Assembly: GCA_023397905.1 (NCBI GenBank)
Contig: JAEWSZ010000186.1
Coordinates: forward strand, 62,001-126,000
Direction of reading: 5' to 3'
Source of the DNA: Bacillota bacterium
GTDB taxonomy: Bacteria > Bacillota > Clostridia > Acetivibrionales > DSM-1351
Length of the DNA stretch: 64,000 nucleotides
Position 1 is the first letter of the stretch. The number at the start of each line of letters is the position of its first letter. The position numbers and the translations under genes were made by a program. Below the pieces are notes generated by a model that ran no database searches, had not been told where the DNA came from, and saw only the letters and a list, made by a program, of their open reading frames with translations. This document shows positions 1 to 8,582 of the stretch, in pieces.

Positions 1-501
1 GTCGACTGCAAAATCACCGTTTTCCATTATGATGGGCCCGTTTTCACCCATTACATAGTTCCCGTCCTTGGTCACCAGCTGGTTGTTCTGGTTCAGTACA
101 AATTCCCCGTCCTTGGTGTAGTACTCTTTTAAATTGTTATTGTCATTTGGATCTAGCACACCGATTGTAAAAAACCCGGGTTTGGTTGTTTCCCCTGTGT
201 TGTCGTCGCTTATAGCCATATCAAAATTGTTGTTTGTCTGGCTTAACTGCCCCTGGGTATAATATGTGAATATCTCGCCCACATCGCTGCTCAGCTCCAT
301 TGTACCTATATTGGGAGAAGAGCCCATCGGGCTTTCGGTATCGTGTATACGCTTGGTCAGAAGTTCCGGAAAACTCTCAAAAACAACGGTATCCTTTTTA
401 AATGCCGCCGTATTGACGTTTGCCAGATTATTGGTAATAACATCCAGCTTCTTACTATTTGCAATCATGCTCCATGCTGAAGTATATAGTCCTCTTATCA
501 T
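1..501 (-). CDS. flhO: Flagellar rod/hook-basal body protein, FlhO/FlgF-FlgG family (partial)
   Basis: The 167 codons in the window are the amino-terminal part; the gene runs off the left edge. The protein starts MIRGLYTSAW and carries the signature of axial flagellar proteins, with ITNNLANVNTAAFKKD near residues 24-39. This region forms the N-terminal coiled coil that packs in the rod and hook. The product would be exported by the flagellar type III apparatus. The ATG at 501 has a GAGGAG ribosome binding site. It lies 145 bp downstream of mbl on the same strand, as in the Bacillus order spoIIID-mbl-flhO-flhP, which favours FlhO (distal rod) over the hook protein. The C-terminal part is not visible, so FlgF versus FlgG type cannot be decided. 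Confidence 0.85.
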   Translation of the reverse strand, partial: MIRGLYTSAWSMIANSKKLDVITNNLANVNTAAFKKDTVVFESFPELLTKRIHDTESPMGSSPNIGTMELSSDVGEIFTYYTQGQLSQTNNNFDMAISDDNTGETTKPGFFTIGVLDPNDNNNLKEYYTKDGEFVLNQNNQLVTKDGNYVMGENGPIIMENGDFAVD

Positions 502-646
502 GAGAAATCTCCTCGCTAAAAGTTATCACTAATTTATCGGTATTTTTTCTCCATAACTTAATACAAAAAATCCAAAAACTAAAATAATATAAAATAATAA
601 TGGATCACTGCAAAATAAGAAAATTTGCGGCAATCCATTTTAAAAA

Positions 647-1675
647 CTATCTCCTGTAATTTCCTCTGTTTTCGGAAAGTGCGCTCTCCTCAATGGCCTC
701 AATATTGTCCAGGGCCTTTCCTGTTCCAAGGGCGACGCAGGATATGGAATCATCGGCAATGATGACATTTATGCCCGTCTTCTCCTGCAGAAGCTTGTCA
801 AGCCCGTAAATCAGACTTCCTCCGCCGGTCATGACAATACCCCTGTCGCTGATATCCGCCGCCAATTCCGGAGGAGTGCGTTCCAGAACCGAATGGACGG
901 CCTCAACTACACTTGAAATAGGTTCCTCAAGCGCTTCCATCATCTCTGTGGAAGAAATGGTTATGGTCTTTGGCAGTCCCGATATGAGATTTCTGCCCCT
1001 GATGTCCATCGTCACTTCCTGAACTCTGGGAAATACCGTACCGATGTTTATTTTCAATTCTTCAGCCGTTCTCTCGCCTATCATGATATTGTGCTTTTTG
1101 CGCATATATCTCACAATCGCTTCATCAAACTTGTCGCCCGCCACCTTGATGGACGTGCTGACTACCGTGCCTCCCAGGGATATTACGGCTATGTCCGTGG
1201 TACCTCCGCCCATGTCGACAACCATGCTTCCGCAGGCTTTTGCAATATCTATCCCGGCCCCTATTGCCGCAGCTATAGGCTCCTCAATCAAATATGTCTT
1301 CCTTGCGCCCGCCTGCATTGATGCGTCGATTACGGCACGCTTTTCCACCTCGGTAACACCGCTGGGCACACATACCATGATCCTGGGCTTAAAGAATTTC
1401 CTGCTGCCTGTAACTTTATTTATAAAATATTTCAGCATACGCTCGGTAATATCATAATCCGAAATTACACCTTCTCTGAGAGGCCTTATGGCAACTATGT
1501 TACCGGGAGTCCTTCCCAGCATTCTCCTGGCCTCTTCTCCGACCGCCAGCAGCTTATTTGTATTTTTATCTATAGCAACAACAGATGGTTCCCTCAGAAC
1601 AATACCTTTTCCTTTAATATATACAAGCACCGTAGCCGTGCCCAGATCAATTCCGATATCCTGTCCAAATCCCAA
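647..1675 (-). CDS. mbl: Rod-shape actin-like protein Mbl (MreB family)
   Basis: This bacterial actin forms membrane-associated filaments that direct cylindrical wall synthesis. The 342-residue protein has the actin fold markers in order: phosphate-1 loop GIDLGTATVLVY near the N terminus, EARRMLGRTPGNIVAIRP, phosphate-2 loop VVDMGGGTTDIAV, GERTAEELKI, and the adenosine motif MTGGGSLIYGLD. A longer frame begins at a TTG at 1699, but an AAGGGAG ribosome binding site lies inside that extension, so the TTG at 1675 (giving MGFGQDIGIDLG) is preferred and matches the family's N terminus. The downstream flagellar gene supports Mbl over MreB. In Bacillus spoIIID lies directly upstream; here spoIIID is about 34 kb away on the same strand. 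Confidence 0.92.
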   Translation of the reverse strand: MGFGQDIGIDLGTATVLVYIKGKGIVLREPSVVAIDKNTNKLLAVGEEARRMLGRTPGNIVAIRPLREGVISDYDITERMLKYFINKVTGSRKFFKPRIMVCVPSGVTEVEKRAVIDASMQAGARKTYLIEEPIAAAIGAGIDIAKACGSMVVDMGGGTTDIAVISLGGTVVSTSIKVAGDKFDEAIVRYMRKKHNIMIGERTAEELKINIGTVFPRVQEVTMDIRGRNLISGLPKTITISSTEMMEALEEPISSVVEAVHSVLERTPPELAADISDRGIVMTGGGSLIYGLDKLLQEKTGINVIIADDSISCVALGTGKALDNIEAIEESALSENRGNYRR

Positions 1676-1929
1676 ATACAACAACTCCCTTAAAGTCAAA
1701 ATTATCTATTATTTATATTATCATATTCCACTAATTATGCAATATTTTTGTAAGCTTTTGATAATATTTGAGTAAAAATTTAATATTTTGTAAAATTTGG
1801 TTGGGAAATAATTTCTCTAATATGAATTGGCATCTTGCAAATTTACTTCCGCCAAACTAAAATAGTTTTAATAGAAGCGTTAGATTTATTCTTTTATAGT
1901 TAATATTTTATTATACGGAGGCAACATAT

Positions 1930-2322
1930 ATGAATTGGTTCAGAAAATTTATGTCGGGCAGGTACGGAGTCGACCAGCTGTCGGTAGGATTGCTCATCCT
2001 GTCGCTCTTGCTGTCCGTGATATTTTATATCTTTCCTTTTACAATACTCAATTTATTGATATATGTACCCTTTATAGTTTTTTTGTTCAGGGTGCTCTCA
2101 AAGAACCATACCATGAGGCGAAAAGAAAACGCTGTGTTTATGAAGCTCTGGAATCCTGTTGCCGCATGGTTTGGCAAAAAGCGCACCAGAATAAACAACA
2201 GCAAAACCTACCGCTACTTCAAATGCCCCGGGTGCAAGCAGGAAGTCAGGGTCCCCAGGGGAAAGGGCAAAATACGCATCACATGCCCCAAGTGCAAAAC
2301 GGAATTTATCAAGAAGACATAA
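1930..2322 (+). CDS. Small membrane protein with C-terminal zinc ribbon
   Basis: The function is unknown. The 130-residue protein has two adjacent hydrophobic segments (about residues 20-37 and 38-57), a basic linker, and a C-terminal zinc-ribbon-like motif with CPGC and CPKC pairs about 20 residues apart. This layout, a membrane hairpin carrying a cytoplasmic zinc ribbon, is common in uncharacterised Firmicute proteins. The ATG follows a GGAGG ribosome binding site. It is divergent from mbl across about 250 bp of AT-rich DNA and converges on the next gene with only 8 bp between stop codons. Nothing nearby points to a role. Confidence 0.75.
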   Translation: MNWFRKFMSGRYGVDQLSVGLLILSLLLSVIFYIFPFTILNLLIYVPFIVFLFRVLSKNHTMRRKENAVFMKLWNPVAAWFGKKRTRINNSKTYRYFKCPGCKQEVRVPRGKGKIRITCPKCKTEFIKKT

Positions 2323-2330
2323 CAGGCCTT

Positions 2331-3035
2331 TTAAATCGGATCTTCGGAAATTGAATCCAGGCGGATCGCCGGTCTCTCTCCCTGGGTGTTGAGAAAATAG
2401 CCTATGAGCTCGTCATCATTTTCCTGGATATTGCCGCCCGTCCTGTTCCTGAGAATTTTCATGATATTTTCATCTCTGGTTTCATACCATTTTACCAGAT
2501 TGACGCATTCCAGAAGGTCATGCCGTGTATCGGACAGCTTTGACTTTATTTCGGCCAGATTTTTATACAGCAATTTCTCAAATTTCTGTTTGAGCTCCGT
2601 ATTGAGTTCCTGTGTTATGTTCTGCCTTTCATCCATTTGATTGCCGGAATCCAGCCATTGTTCAAAATTATTCAATCCCTTTTCCATCATATTCAATTTT
2701 TCTCTGGATTCCATTACCTCCGAAAGCCTGGATTCCTTGAAACGTTCCGCGGTTATGGCGGAAGCTCTGGCTCTGAAGGTTTCGTACTTGTCCTCCATGG
2801 TGTCGTTTCCATAAAACAGCTCTTTGAGCATCAAACCCGTCAGGGTGGATTCAAAGCTTGCCAGTACCACCATGCTTTCAATCTTGTCAATAGCCCGGTC
2901 CAGTTCCTCCATTTTGGAAATATGCCTGCTTTTATTTCCTGACGCTTTCCTTTTCAGGCGTCTGCTTACCGGTTTTCGTTTCCGCAGGCCCGCTTTAGTT
3001 CCGTTCTCTTCCCGATTTTCAACATCTGTGTTCAT
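2331..3035 (-). CDS. Hypothetical charged, helix-rich protein
   Basis: This family is not recognised. The 234-residue protein is highly charged and has no signal peptide or membrane segment. It opens with a very basic stretch (about residues 15-42, rich in Arg and Lys), and the rest looks mostly helical with coiled-coil character, for example the regions around residues 90-125 and 140-190. A DNA- or RNA-associated or structural role is possible but nothing shows it. The ATG at 3035 has a GGATGGGG ribosome binding site. It is a single gene convergent with the zinc-ribbon gene, followed upstream by a repeat-bearing gap. Confidence 0.6.
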   Translation of the reverse strand: MNTDVENREENGTKAGLRKRKPVSRRLKRKASGNKSRHISKMEELDRAIDKIESMVVLASFESTLTGLMLKELFYGNDTMEDKYETFRARASAITAERFKESRLSEVMESREKLNMMEKGLNNFEQWLDSGNQMDERQNITQELNTELKQKFEKLLYKNLAEIKSKLSDTRHDLLECVNLVKWYETRDENIMKILRNRTGGNIQENDDELIGYFLNTQGERPAIRLDSISEDPI

Positions 3036-3227
3036 ATTACCCCATCCTTTATCATGAGCAAAATTATAGATTTTTTCCGAGTAGAATAAAATAGGTTTAA
3101 TGTGGTCTGTATAATTATACCATTACTTATTTAAAAATAAAATCCGGCAGAATTCCTAAAAAGCGTACCTGCCGCGGTTTGTTTTTCTACCTTCCCCACA
3201 TATTTATTTGGGCTCATGACATGGAAC

Positions 3228-3464
3228 GGGGGTATTGCAAAATAAAGCTAATTCAATATATGTGAAGAATTCAGTCCGTACTTGTCCGCAAGTATACCTA
3301 ATATCAATTCTGAGCCATTACAGACAATTCAAATACTGCACTAAGACGAAGGCTATTGATGTACGGTGCGCCTTGTGCTGCACGTTGATTCCCGGTCGAT
3401 GCGTGAGGACCGGTTATAAATTGAAATTTCACATATATTAAATTTGTTATTTTGCAATACCCCC
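3228..3464. repeat. MITE-like element, copy A (18-bp perfect terminal inverted repeats)
   Basis: The 237-bp element has perfect 18-bp inverted ends (3228-3245 and 3447-3464, starting GGGGGTATTGC), with a second inverted pair just inside based on TTCAATATATGTGAA. It contains no convincing gene. Its interior, from about 3310 to 3430, matches in reverse complement the left part of the larger element at 56724-57119 with few differences. No target-site duplication is obvious. It occupies most of the gap between two minus-strand genes. Confidence 0.8.
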
Positions 3465-3491
3465 TGAATAAGGCTGACTGACTTCTTACAG

Positions 3492-4259
3492 TCAGTAGAG
3501 TATCTTTACCCCATGCTTTTCAGCTTCCGAAAGCATATCCTCCTGGGGCCGCTTCTCGGTCACCAGAATGTCTATGTCCTCAAGATTCGCGTAAGTAAAG
3601 GTCATATTCTTGTTTATCTTTTGCGTATCCGCCAGCAAAATTACTTTCTTTGAGCGGCCCACCACTTTTCTCTTCAGCTCGCATTCATAGACATTGGAAA
3701 CGGTAAGCCCGCTGTCCAGTGAAATCCCCGAGGCAGACATAAACGCGATGTCAATATTGACGGTGTCCAGAGCCGACAGAGCGTTTGGCCCTGATACCGA
3801 CAGCGTATTCCTGTTGACCAGGCCTCCCAGGGTGACAACGGAGGTATTTTGCTTTTTCAAAAGCTCAAGCGCAATGTTGGCGCCGCTGGTGACGATGGAG
3901 TAGTTCTCGTCGGACAGTTGCCGCGCCAGGCACATTATTGTGCTGCCCGCGTCAAAATATACGGACCTGCCTTTTTCAACCAGCGGAATGGCGTTTCTGG
4001 CGATCTGCAGCTTTGCCTCAATATTCTCGGCCGCCCTTCTCGCGTATTCGTCTTCCTCTCCGCTGAAAATATCGGCTCTTTTAGCGCTTACCGCCCCGCC
4101 GTGTGTGCGTATGAGCCGGCCTTCACTTTCAAGGCTGATCAAATCACGCCTCAATGTCATCAATGACACGTCGGGGAAAATATCCTTCAGCTGCTGAAGC
4201 TGGACATCTCCTTTTTGTTCAAGAATATCCATTATCCTGCTCTGCCGTTCATTGCCCAT
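3492..4259 (-). CDS. DeoR-family transcriptional regulator
   Basis: This is a sugar-phosphate-responsive repressor of the DeoR/GlpR type, 255 residues. The N-terminal winged helix-turn-helix (RQSRIMDILEQKGDVQLQQL, then MTLRRDLISLESEGRLIRTHGG) is followed by the DeoRC sensor domain with YFDAGST and LVTEK. A longer frame starts at 4274, but GGAGAG sits between the two candidate starts, so the ATG at 4259 is preferred. It lies downstream of, and on the same strand as, the dehydrogenase complex genes, with about 220 bp and a hairpin between. It may control that operon together with the second DeoR gene at 15.9 kb; the ligand is unknown but is probably a sugar phosphate. Confidence 0.88.
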   Translation of the reverse strand: MGNERQSRIMDILEQKGDVQLQQLKDIFPDVSLMTLRRDLISLESEGRLIRTHGGAVSAKRADIFSGEEDEYARRAAENIEAKLQIARNAIPLVEKGRSVYFDAGSTIMCLARQLSDENYSIVTSGANIALELLKKQNTSVVTLGGLVNRNTLSVSGPNALSALDTVNIDIAFMSASGISLDSGLTVSNVYECELKRKVVGRSKKVILLADTQKINKNMTFTYANLEDIDILVTEKRPQEDMLSEAEKHGVKILY

Positions 4260-4406
4260 AAACACACTCTCCATCTTTTATGATTAAATACGATTATATA
4301 TCATCTATTATATACTATAGCCTGAAATGACTCCAGCCCTCACAGGCCTCCGGCCAGGGGCATGAAAATCCCGCACCTGCTCCAGACCGGTGCATAAGCA
4401 CGCCAA

Positions 4407-4446
4407 GGCGTACTTGAACTATTAAAATAAACATTTCAAGTACGCC
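4407..4446. terminator. Inverted repeat (GGCGTACTTGAA arms) downstream of the E1 gene
   Basis: Perfect 12-bp arms (4407-4418 and 4435-4446) flank a 16-bp AT-rich loop, 37 bp past the E1 stop codon. A terminator or small dispersed palindrome is possible; the same 11-bp core recurs in the palindrome at 46516-46543. Confidence 0.55.
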
Positions 4447-4482
4447 GCAACGGCCTTCCGATAATATATATTTGATCCGGAA

Positions 4483-6954
4483 TTATACTCCCAGCTTGTT
4501 AATCCTCAACTGCTCGTTGGAGGTAAAGTTGGTTTTTGCAACATGTCCCGGCAGCGGCACGATTTTTTCATGTATCGCGTCAATGAACCATTCGGGCTGA
4601 GGGAAGAAGTGTTCTTCCAGCTCGAATGCCGGAGTTATCCAGTTCTTTGCACCTATTACCACAGGAGGCGCATCCAGGTGGTCAAAGGCCAGTTCGCTTA
4701 TGGTCTGGGCCATATCCTTCAGATGTGAACCTCTTTCGCAGGCGTCGCTGGCCAGAATGATCTTTCCGGTCTTCTTCACCGATTCCAGCACCTTTTCATA
4801 GTTGAAGGGCACTATGGACCTTGCGTCTATTACCTCTGCCGACATGCCGTATTTTTCCTCCAGGATCTTTGCGGCGTCCAGGGCACGGTAAAGGGTTGCT
4901 CCTATTGTAAGGATGGTTATATCCTTTCCCGCCTTCTTTATGTCGGGCTCTCCCAGAGGTATCTCATAATACCCTTCCGGAACTCCTTCAGGGTTGAACA
5001 TTTCTCCTATATCATAAAGTCTCTGGCTCTCAAAGAAAATCACAGGATCTGTTCCCATCAAGGCACTGTTCAATAGACCCTTTGCGTCGTACGGAGTCGC
5101 CGGGAATACCAGCTTCAGGCCGGGAACGTGCGCACACAGCGAGGTCCAGTCCTGGGAATGCTGAGCTCCGTATTTTGACCCCACCGACACTCTCACTACC
5201 ACAGGCATTTTCAACACACCTGCGCTCATTGACTGCCATTTTGAGAGCTGGTTGAATATTTCATCTCCGGCTCTTCCGAGGAAGTCACAGTACATTAACT
5301 CAACAAGAGCTCTTCCGCCGCAGAGACCGTAGCCAACAGCAGAACCTACTATTGCAGCTTCTGAAATAGGTGAGTTGAACAATCTGTGATACGGCAATGC
5401 CTCTGTAAGTCCTCTGTATACTGCGAAAGCTCCGCCCCAATCCCTGTTTTCCTCACCATAGGCTACAAGAGTGGGATCAGTGTAGAATTTATCAATAACA
5501 GCTTCAAACATGGCATCTCTATAGTTGAATACCTTGTTCTTGGAAACGGGCTTACCGTTTTCCATGCCTATCCTGGTTTTCTTCTTGTTCTGCTGAACTC
5601 TTGGATTCTCATCCTTGGGCATCAGTACTTCACATTCTCTGTCCTCCATCTTTTCAACCCGCTGATTTGAGAACATAATATCTGAAATCTTATTTGAATC
5701 AACTACCAGATTCATTCTGGGCGATAACGCATCATCTGTTGCAAGCTTGCAGGCCTTGGTTATTAATTCCTTTGTATTTTCCAGTATCTCTGCAAATTTA
5801 TCCTCTTTTGCCACTCTGGCTTTGATTAATTCCTTTTTGTAGCTGATAAGTGAATCATATTCCATCCAAGCTTCAACTTCCTCTTTGGTTCTGTAGCTGG
5901 AAGCATCTGAAGGTGAGTGTCCTGTAAATCTGTAGGTTACTGTATCAAGCAGTACAGGTCCGTTCTTTTCTTCAAGTATTGTTTTCTTCCTCTTCATGGC
6001 ATCGATAACTGCCAATGGATTGTAGCCGTCGATCCTCTCAGCATGCATCTGTTCAGGGTTAACACCAGCACCCACTCTGGCCAGCATGTCGTAACCCATA
6101 GTTTCTCCTCGGGTTTGTCCGCCCATACCGTACTGGTTGTTGAAGAAGTTAAGTATGAATGGCAGTCCGCCCTTGTATTCGCCTTCCCAGAGCTGTTTGT
6201 ACTGATCCATGCTGGCCAGGCTCAAAGCTTCCCATACAGGGCCGCAGCCCATTGATGCATCGCCTATGTTTGCAATTACTATACCCTTCTTGCGGTTTAC
6301 TTTTTTATAAAGAGCAGCACCTACTGCGATGTCAGCAGAACCTCCAACTATAGCGTTGTTTGGATATATACCGAAAGGAGTGAAGAAGGCGTGCATTGAA
6401 CCGCCCAAACCTTTGAGCAATCCGGTTTCTCTTGCAAAATTTTCTGCAGCAATACCATAGACCAGAAAATCTATTGCCAGCTCCTTAACGTCACCTTTAT
6501 TCTTCTGCTTTCCTTCAACAACTCTTAAAATGGCTCCGTCAAAATAGCTTTCCATGACTTGCATGAGTTCTTTGTCACTGAGCTTTTCAATGGCTGAAAG
6601 ACCTTTGGCGAGAATCTCACCATGGCTTCTGTGGGATCCGAAGATGTAATCGTCCTTGTCCAGTATATATGCCTGGCCTACAGAGGACGCCTCTTGTCCC
6701 AGTGAAAGATGGGCAGGTCCGGGATGATTGTACGAGATGCCGTTATACTCATTGGTAGTCTTTATTAAATTGAGCATTGTCTCAAACTCACGTATAATGG
6801 ACATATCTCTGTAGATTCTCAAAAAATCTTCCGTGGAGAAATTCGCTTTTTCATCCTTGATTGTCTTATTGTACTGATTTACAGGAATATCTGTAAACTT
6901 GATCCAACCGCTTTTTCTGACCTCTTTTGGGTCTATAAACTGTGACTTTGGCAT
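4483..6954 (-). CDS. Fused E1 alpha-beta subunit of a TPP-dependent 2-oxo acid/acetoin dehydrogenase-type complex
   Basis: This is the thiamine-diphosphate E1 component that decarboxylates or cleaves its substrate and hands the acyl group to lipoyl-E2. It is 823 residues because the alpha and beta chains, usually separate, are fused. The alpha half (about 40-420) carries SLGQEA, GSHRSHG, GGSMH and the TPP motif from GDASMG to NNQYG. The beta half (about 490-820) carries SEAAIVG, GAQHSQDW and the transketolase C-terminal domain. The ATG at 6954 follows AAAGGAG; a GTG at 6963 overlaps that site. It is the third gene after E2 and E3. The sequence does not tell pyruvate, branched-chain oxo acid or acyloin specificity apart; the sugar context makes an acyloin substrate worth testing. 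Confidence 0.85.
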   Translation of the reverse strand: MPKSQFIDPKEVRKSGWIKFTDIPVNQYNKTIKDEKANFSTEDFLRIYRDMSIIREFETMLNLIKTTNEYNGISYNHPGPAHLSLGQEASSVGQAYILDKDDYIFGSHRSHGEILAKGLSAIEKLSDKELMQVMESYFDGAILRVVEGKQKNKGDVKELAIDFLVYGIAAENFARETGLLKGLGGSMHAFFTPFGIYPNNAIVGGSADIAVGAALYKKVNRKKGIVIANIGDASMGCGPVWEALSLASMDQYKQLWEGEYKGGLPFILNFFNNQYGMGGQTRGETMGYDMLARVGAGVNPEQMHAERIDGYNPLAVIDAMKRKKTILEEKNGPVLLDTVTYRFTGHSPSDASSYRTKEEVEAWMEYDSLISYKKELIKARVAKEDKFAEILENTKELITKACKLATDDALSPRMNLVVDSNKISDIMFSNQRVEKMEDRECEVLMPKDENPRVQQNKKKTRIGMENGKPVSKNKVFNYRDAMFEAVIDKFYTDPTLVAYGEENRDWGGAFAVYRGLTEALPYHRLFNSPISEAAIVGSAVGYGLCGGRALVELMYCDFLGRAGDEIFNQLSKWQSMSAGVLKMPVVVRVSVGSKYGAQHSQDWTSLCAHVPGLKLVFPATPYDAKGLLNSALMGTDPVIFFESQRLYDIGEMFNPEGVPEGYYEIPLGEPDIKKAGKDITILTIGATLYRALDAAKILEEKYGMSAEVIDARSIVPFNYEKVLESVKKTGKIILASDACERGSHLKDMAQTISELAFDHLDAPPVVIGAKNWITPAFELEEHFFPQPEWFIDAIHEKIVPLPGHVAKTNFTSNEQLRINKLGV

Positions 6955-6986
6955 GTTTAACACTCCTTTTTATGATAATAATACAC

Positions 6987-7109
6987 CGGAAATCGTCAGA
7001 AGCAAGGAGTACAAGGAAGGCTAGGTTTTCGGAGCGGAGTTTATGAAGATAAATGAGCACCGAAAAGCCGAAGCCTGACGAAGTAATCCGCAGCTTATCA
7101 CGATTTCCG
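6987..7109. repeat. Structured inverted-repeat element between E3 and E1 genes
   Basis: About 123 bp with 10-bp outer arms (6987-6996 and 7100-7109, CGGAAATCGT and its complement) and an inner near-perfect stem (7024-7035 pairing with 7057-7069, around GGTTTTCGG). It nearly fills the gap inside the operon and starts one base after the E3 stop codon. It could be a processing or stability element, a partial terminator, or a dispersed palindromic repeat. Confidence 0.6.
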
Positions 7110-7110
7110 C

Positions 7111-8484
7111 TTAAAATTCAAATATTGTTTCCCTAATGATCTCACATACGGTAGGATGGGGGAATACCAATTCCTTGATGTCATCCACCCGCATTTCGGT
7201 TTCTATCATAAGCCCGGCGCCGTATATTATTTCCGATGAATAATTGCCTATCATGTGGACGCCTATGACCTTTCTGTACTTCTTATCCACAAGCACCTTG
7301 CATATGCCGTCGCCGCCTTCGTTTTCAGCCACGTATCTGCCGCTGTACATCATTGAAAGCTTTGCGACCTCATAATCAATTCCCTTTTGCTTTGCGGACT
7401 CCTCGGTCTCTCCTACTCCTCCCACTTCAGGGTTTGTGTAAATAACCGACGGAATGGCATTGTACCTCATGATGTCCTTCTTGCCCAGAATATTGTTTAT
7501 GCAGACCTCCGCTTCTCGGTAAGCCGTATGGGCAAGCATTGAAACGCCGTTTACATCTCCCGCGGCATATACCCCCGGCACATTGGTCCGGCCTTTTTCA
7601 TCGGTCTTAATCCGGCCCCGTTCAAGCTCAACACCTATTTTTTCAAGACCCAGGCCCTCGGTCGCGGGCCTTCTTCCGATGCTGACAAGCACCTTGTCGG
7701 CAGGCACTGTAAATACCTTGCCTTCCGCTTCGTATGCAACGGAACCGTTTTTTATTTCGGTGACCTTTGCCCCGAGCTTGAATTCAACACCCTTTTTCTG
7801 ATAATTCTTCAACAGTATTTCGGAAATCTCCCTGTCGGTGTAGCCTGCTATGTTGTTCAGCATCTCCACCACAGTTACTTTGCTTCCGGCGGAATTAAAG
7901 TAGGAAGCCATTTCCATGCCGATTACTCCGCCTCCCACAATTACCAGTGAGGCCGGTACTTCCTGCAAATCAAGTATTTCTCTGTTTGTAAGCGCAAATC
8001 CGTTTTCCAGGGATTCCTTCAACCCTGATATAGGAGGGAGGACCGGCGTAGAGCCTGTAGCAATAAGCAATCTCTTGCCGGTATACAGGTTTTCGCCGGC
8101 CTTTATTTCGTAGCCTTCGCCGTTCTTGCCGTTCTTGCCGTTTATACCGGCAACAGCTTCAACAAGAGTGACCTTGTTCTTCTTTAATTTGCTCTTTATT
8201 CCCGTTACAAGGGTATTTACAACTTTATTTTTTCTTTCTATAACAGCCTTATGATTCAGTGAAGCACCTTGAACCGTGACGCCGTACTTGTCGCCGTGCA
8301 GCGCGTTGTCAAACACCTTTGCGGAATACAGCAGAGCTTTTGACGGAACGCAGCCTTCATTCAGGCAAACACCGCCCACAAACCTCTTTTCAATGAGCAG
8401 AGTATTGAGCCCGGCATGCCCCGCTCTTTCTGCGGCCAGATATCCGCCCGGCCCGCCTCCGATTATAATCAAATCATAAACCAT
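7111..8484 (-). CDS. lpdA: Dihydrolipoamide dehydrogenase (E3)
   Basis: E3 reoxidises the dihydrolipoyl groups of E2 with NAD+. The 457-residue protein has the FAD motif GGGPGGYLAAERA, the redox disulfide CVNxxC-type site CLNEGC (Cys40 and Cys45), the NAD motif VIVGGGVIGMEMA, the second FAD motif VYAAGDVNG, and the C-terminal catalytic pair in HPTVCE (His443, Glu448). There is no N-terminal lipoyl domain. The ATG at 8484 follows GGGAGG. It sits between E2 and E1 in one operon, which identifies it as the dedicated E3 of this complex. Confidence 0.95.
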   Translation of the reverse strand: MVYDLIIIGGGPGGYLAAERAGHAGLNTLLIEKRFVGGVCLNEGCVPSKALLYSAKVFDNALHGDKYGVTVQGASLNHKAVIERKNKVVNTLVTGIKSKLKKNKVTLVEAVAGINGKNGKNGEGYEIKAGENLYTGKRLLIATGSTPVLPPISGLKESLENGFALTNREILDLQEVPASLVIVGGGVIGMEMASYFNSAGSKVTVVEMLNNIAGYTDREISEILLKNYQKKGVEFKLGAKVTEIKNGSVAYEAEGKVFTVPADKVLVSIGRRPATEGLGLEKIGVELERGRIKTDEKGRTNVPGVYAAGDVNGVSMLAHTAYREAEVCINNILGKKDIMRYNAIPSVIYTNPEVGGVGETEESAKQKGIDYEVAKLSMMYSGRYVAENEGGDGICKVLVDKKYRKVIGVHMIGNYSSEIIYGAGLMIETEMRVDDIKELVFPHPTVCEIIRETIFEF

Positions 8485-8582
8485 TGTTCCGACCTCCCCA
8501 TATATTCTTAAATCTTATACAGTACGCAGACAGGTGATAAAACCGCCTTGTTTCACCGCGCACCGGATATCGTTACTTTTGC

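Noticed and set aside
3235..3441. 68-codon open frame inside repeat copy A
   Set aside because: It is delimited by the repeat and has no ribosome binding site; the homologous region in copy B does not keep the frame open.
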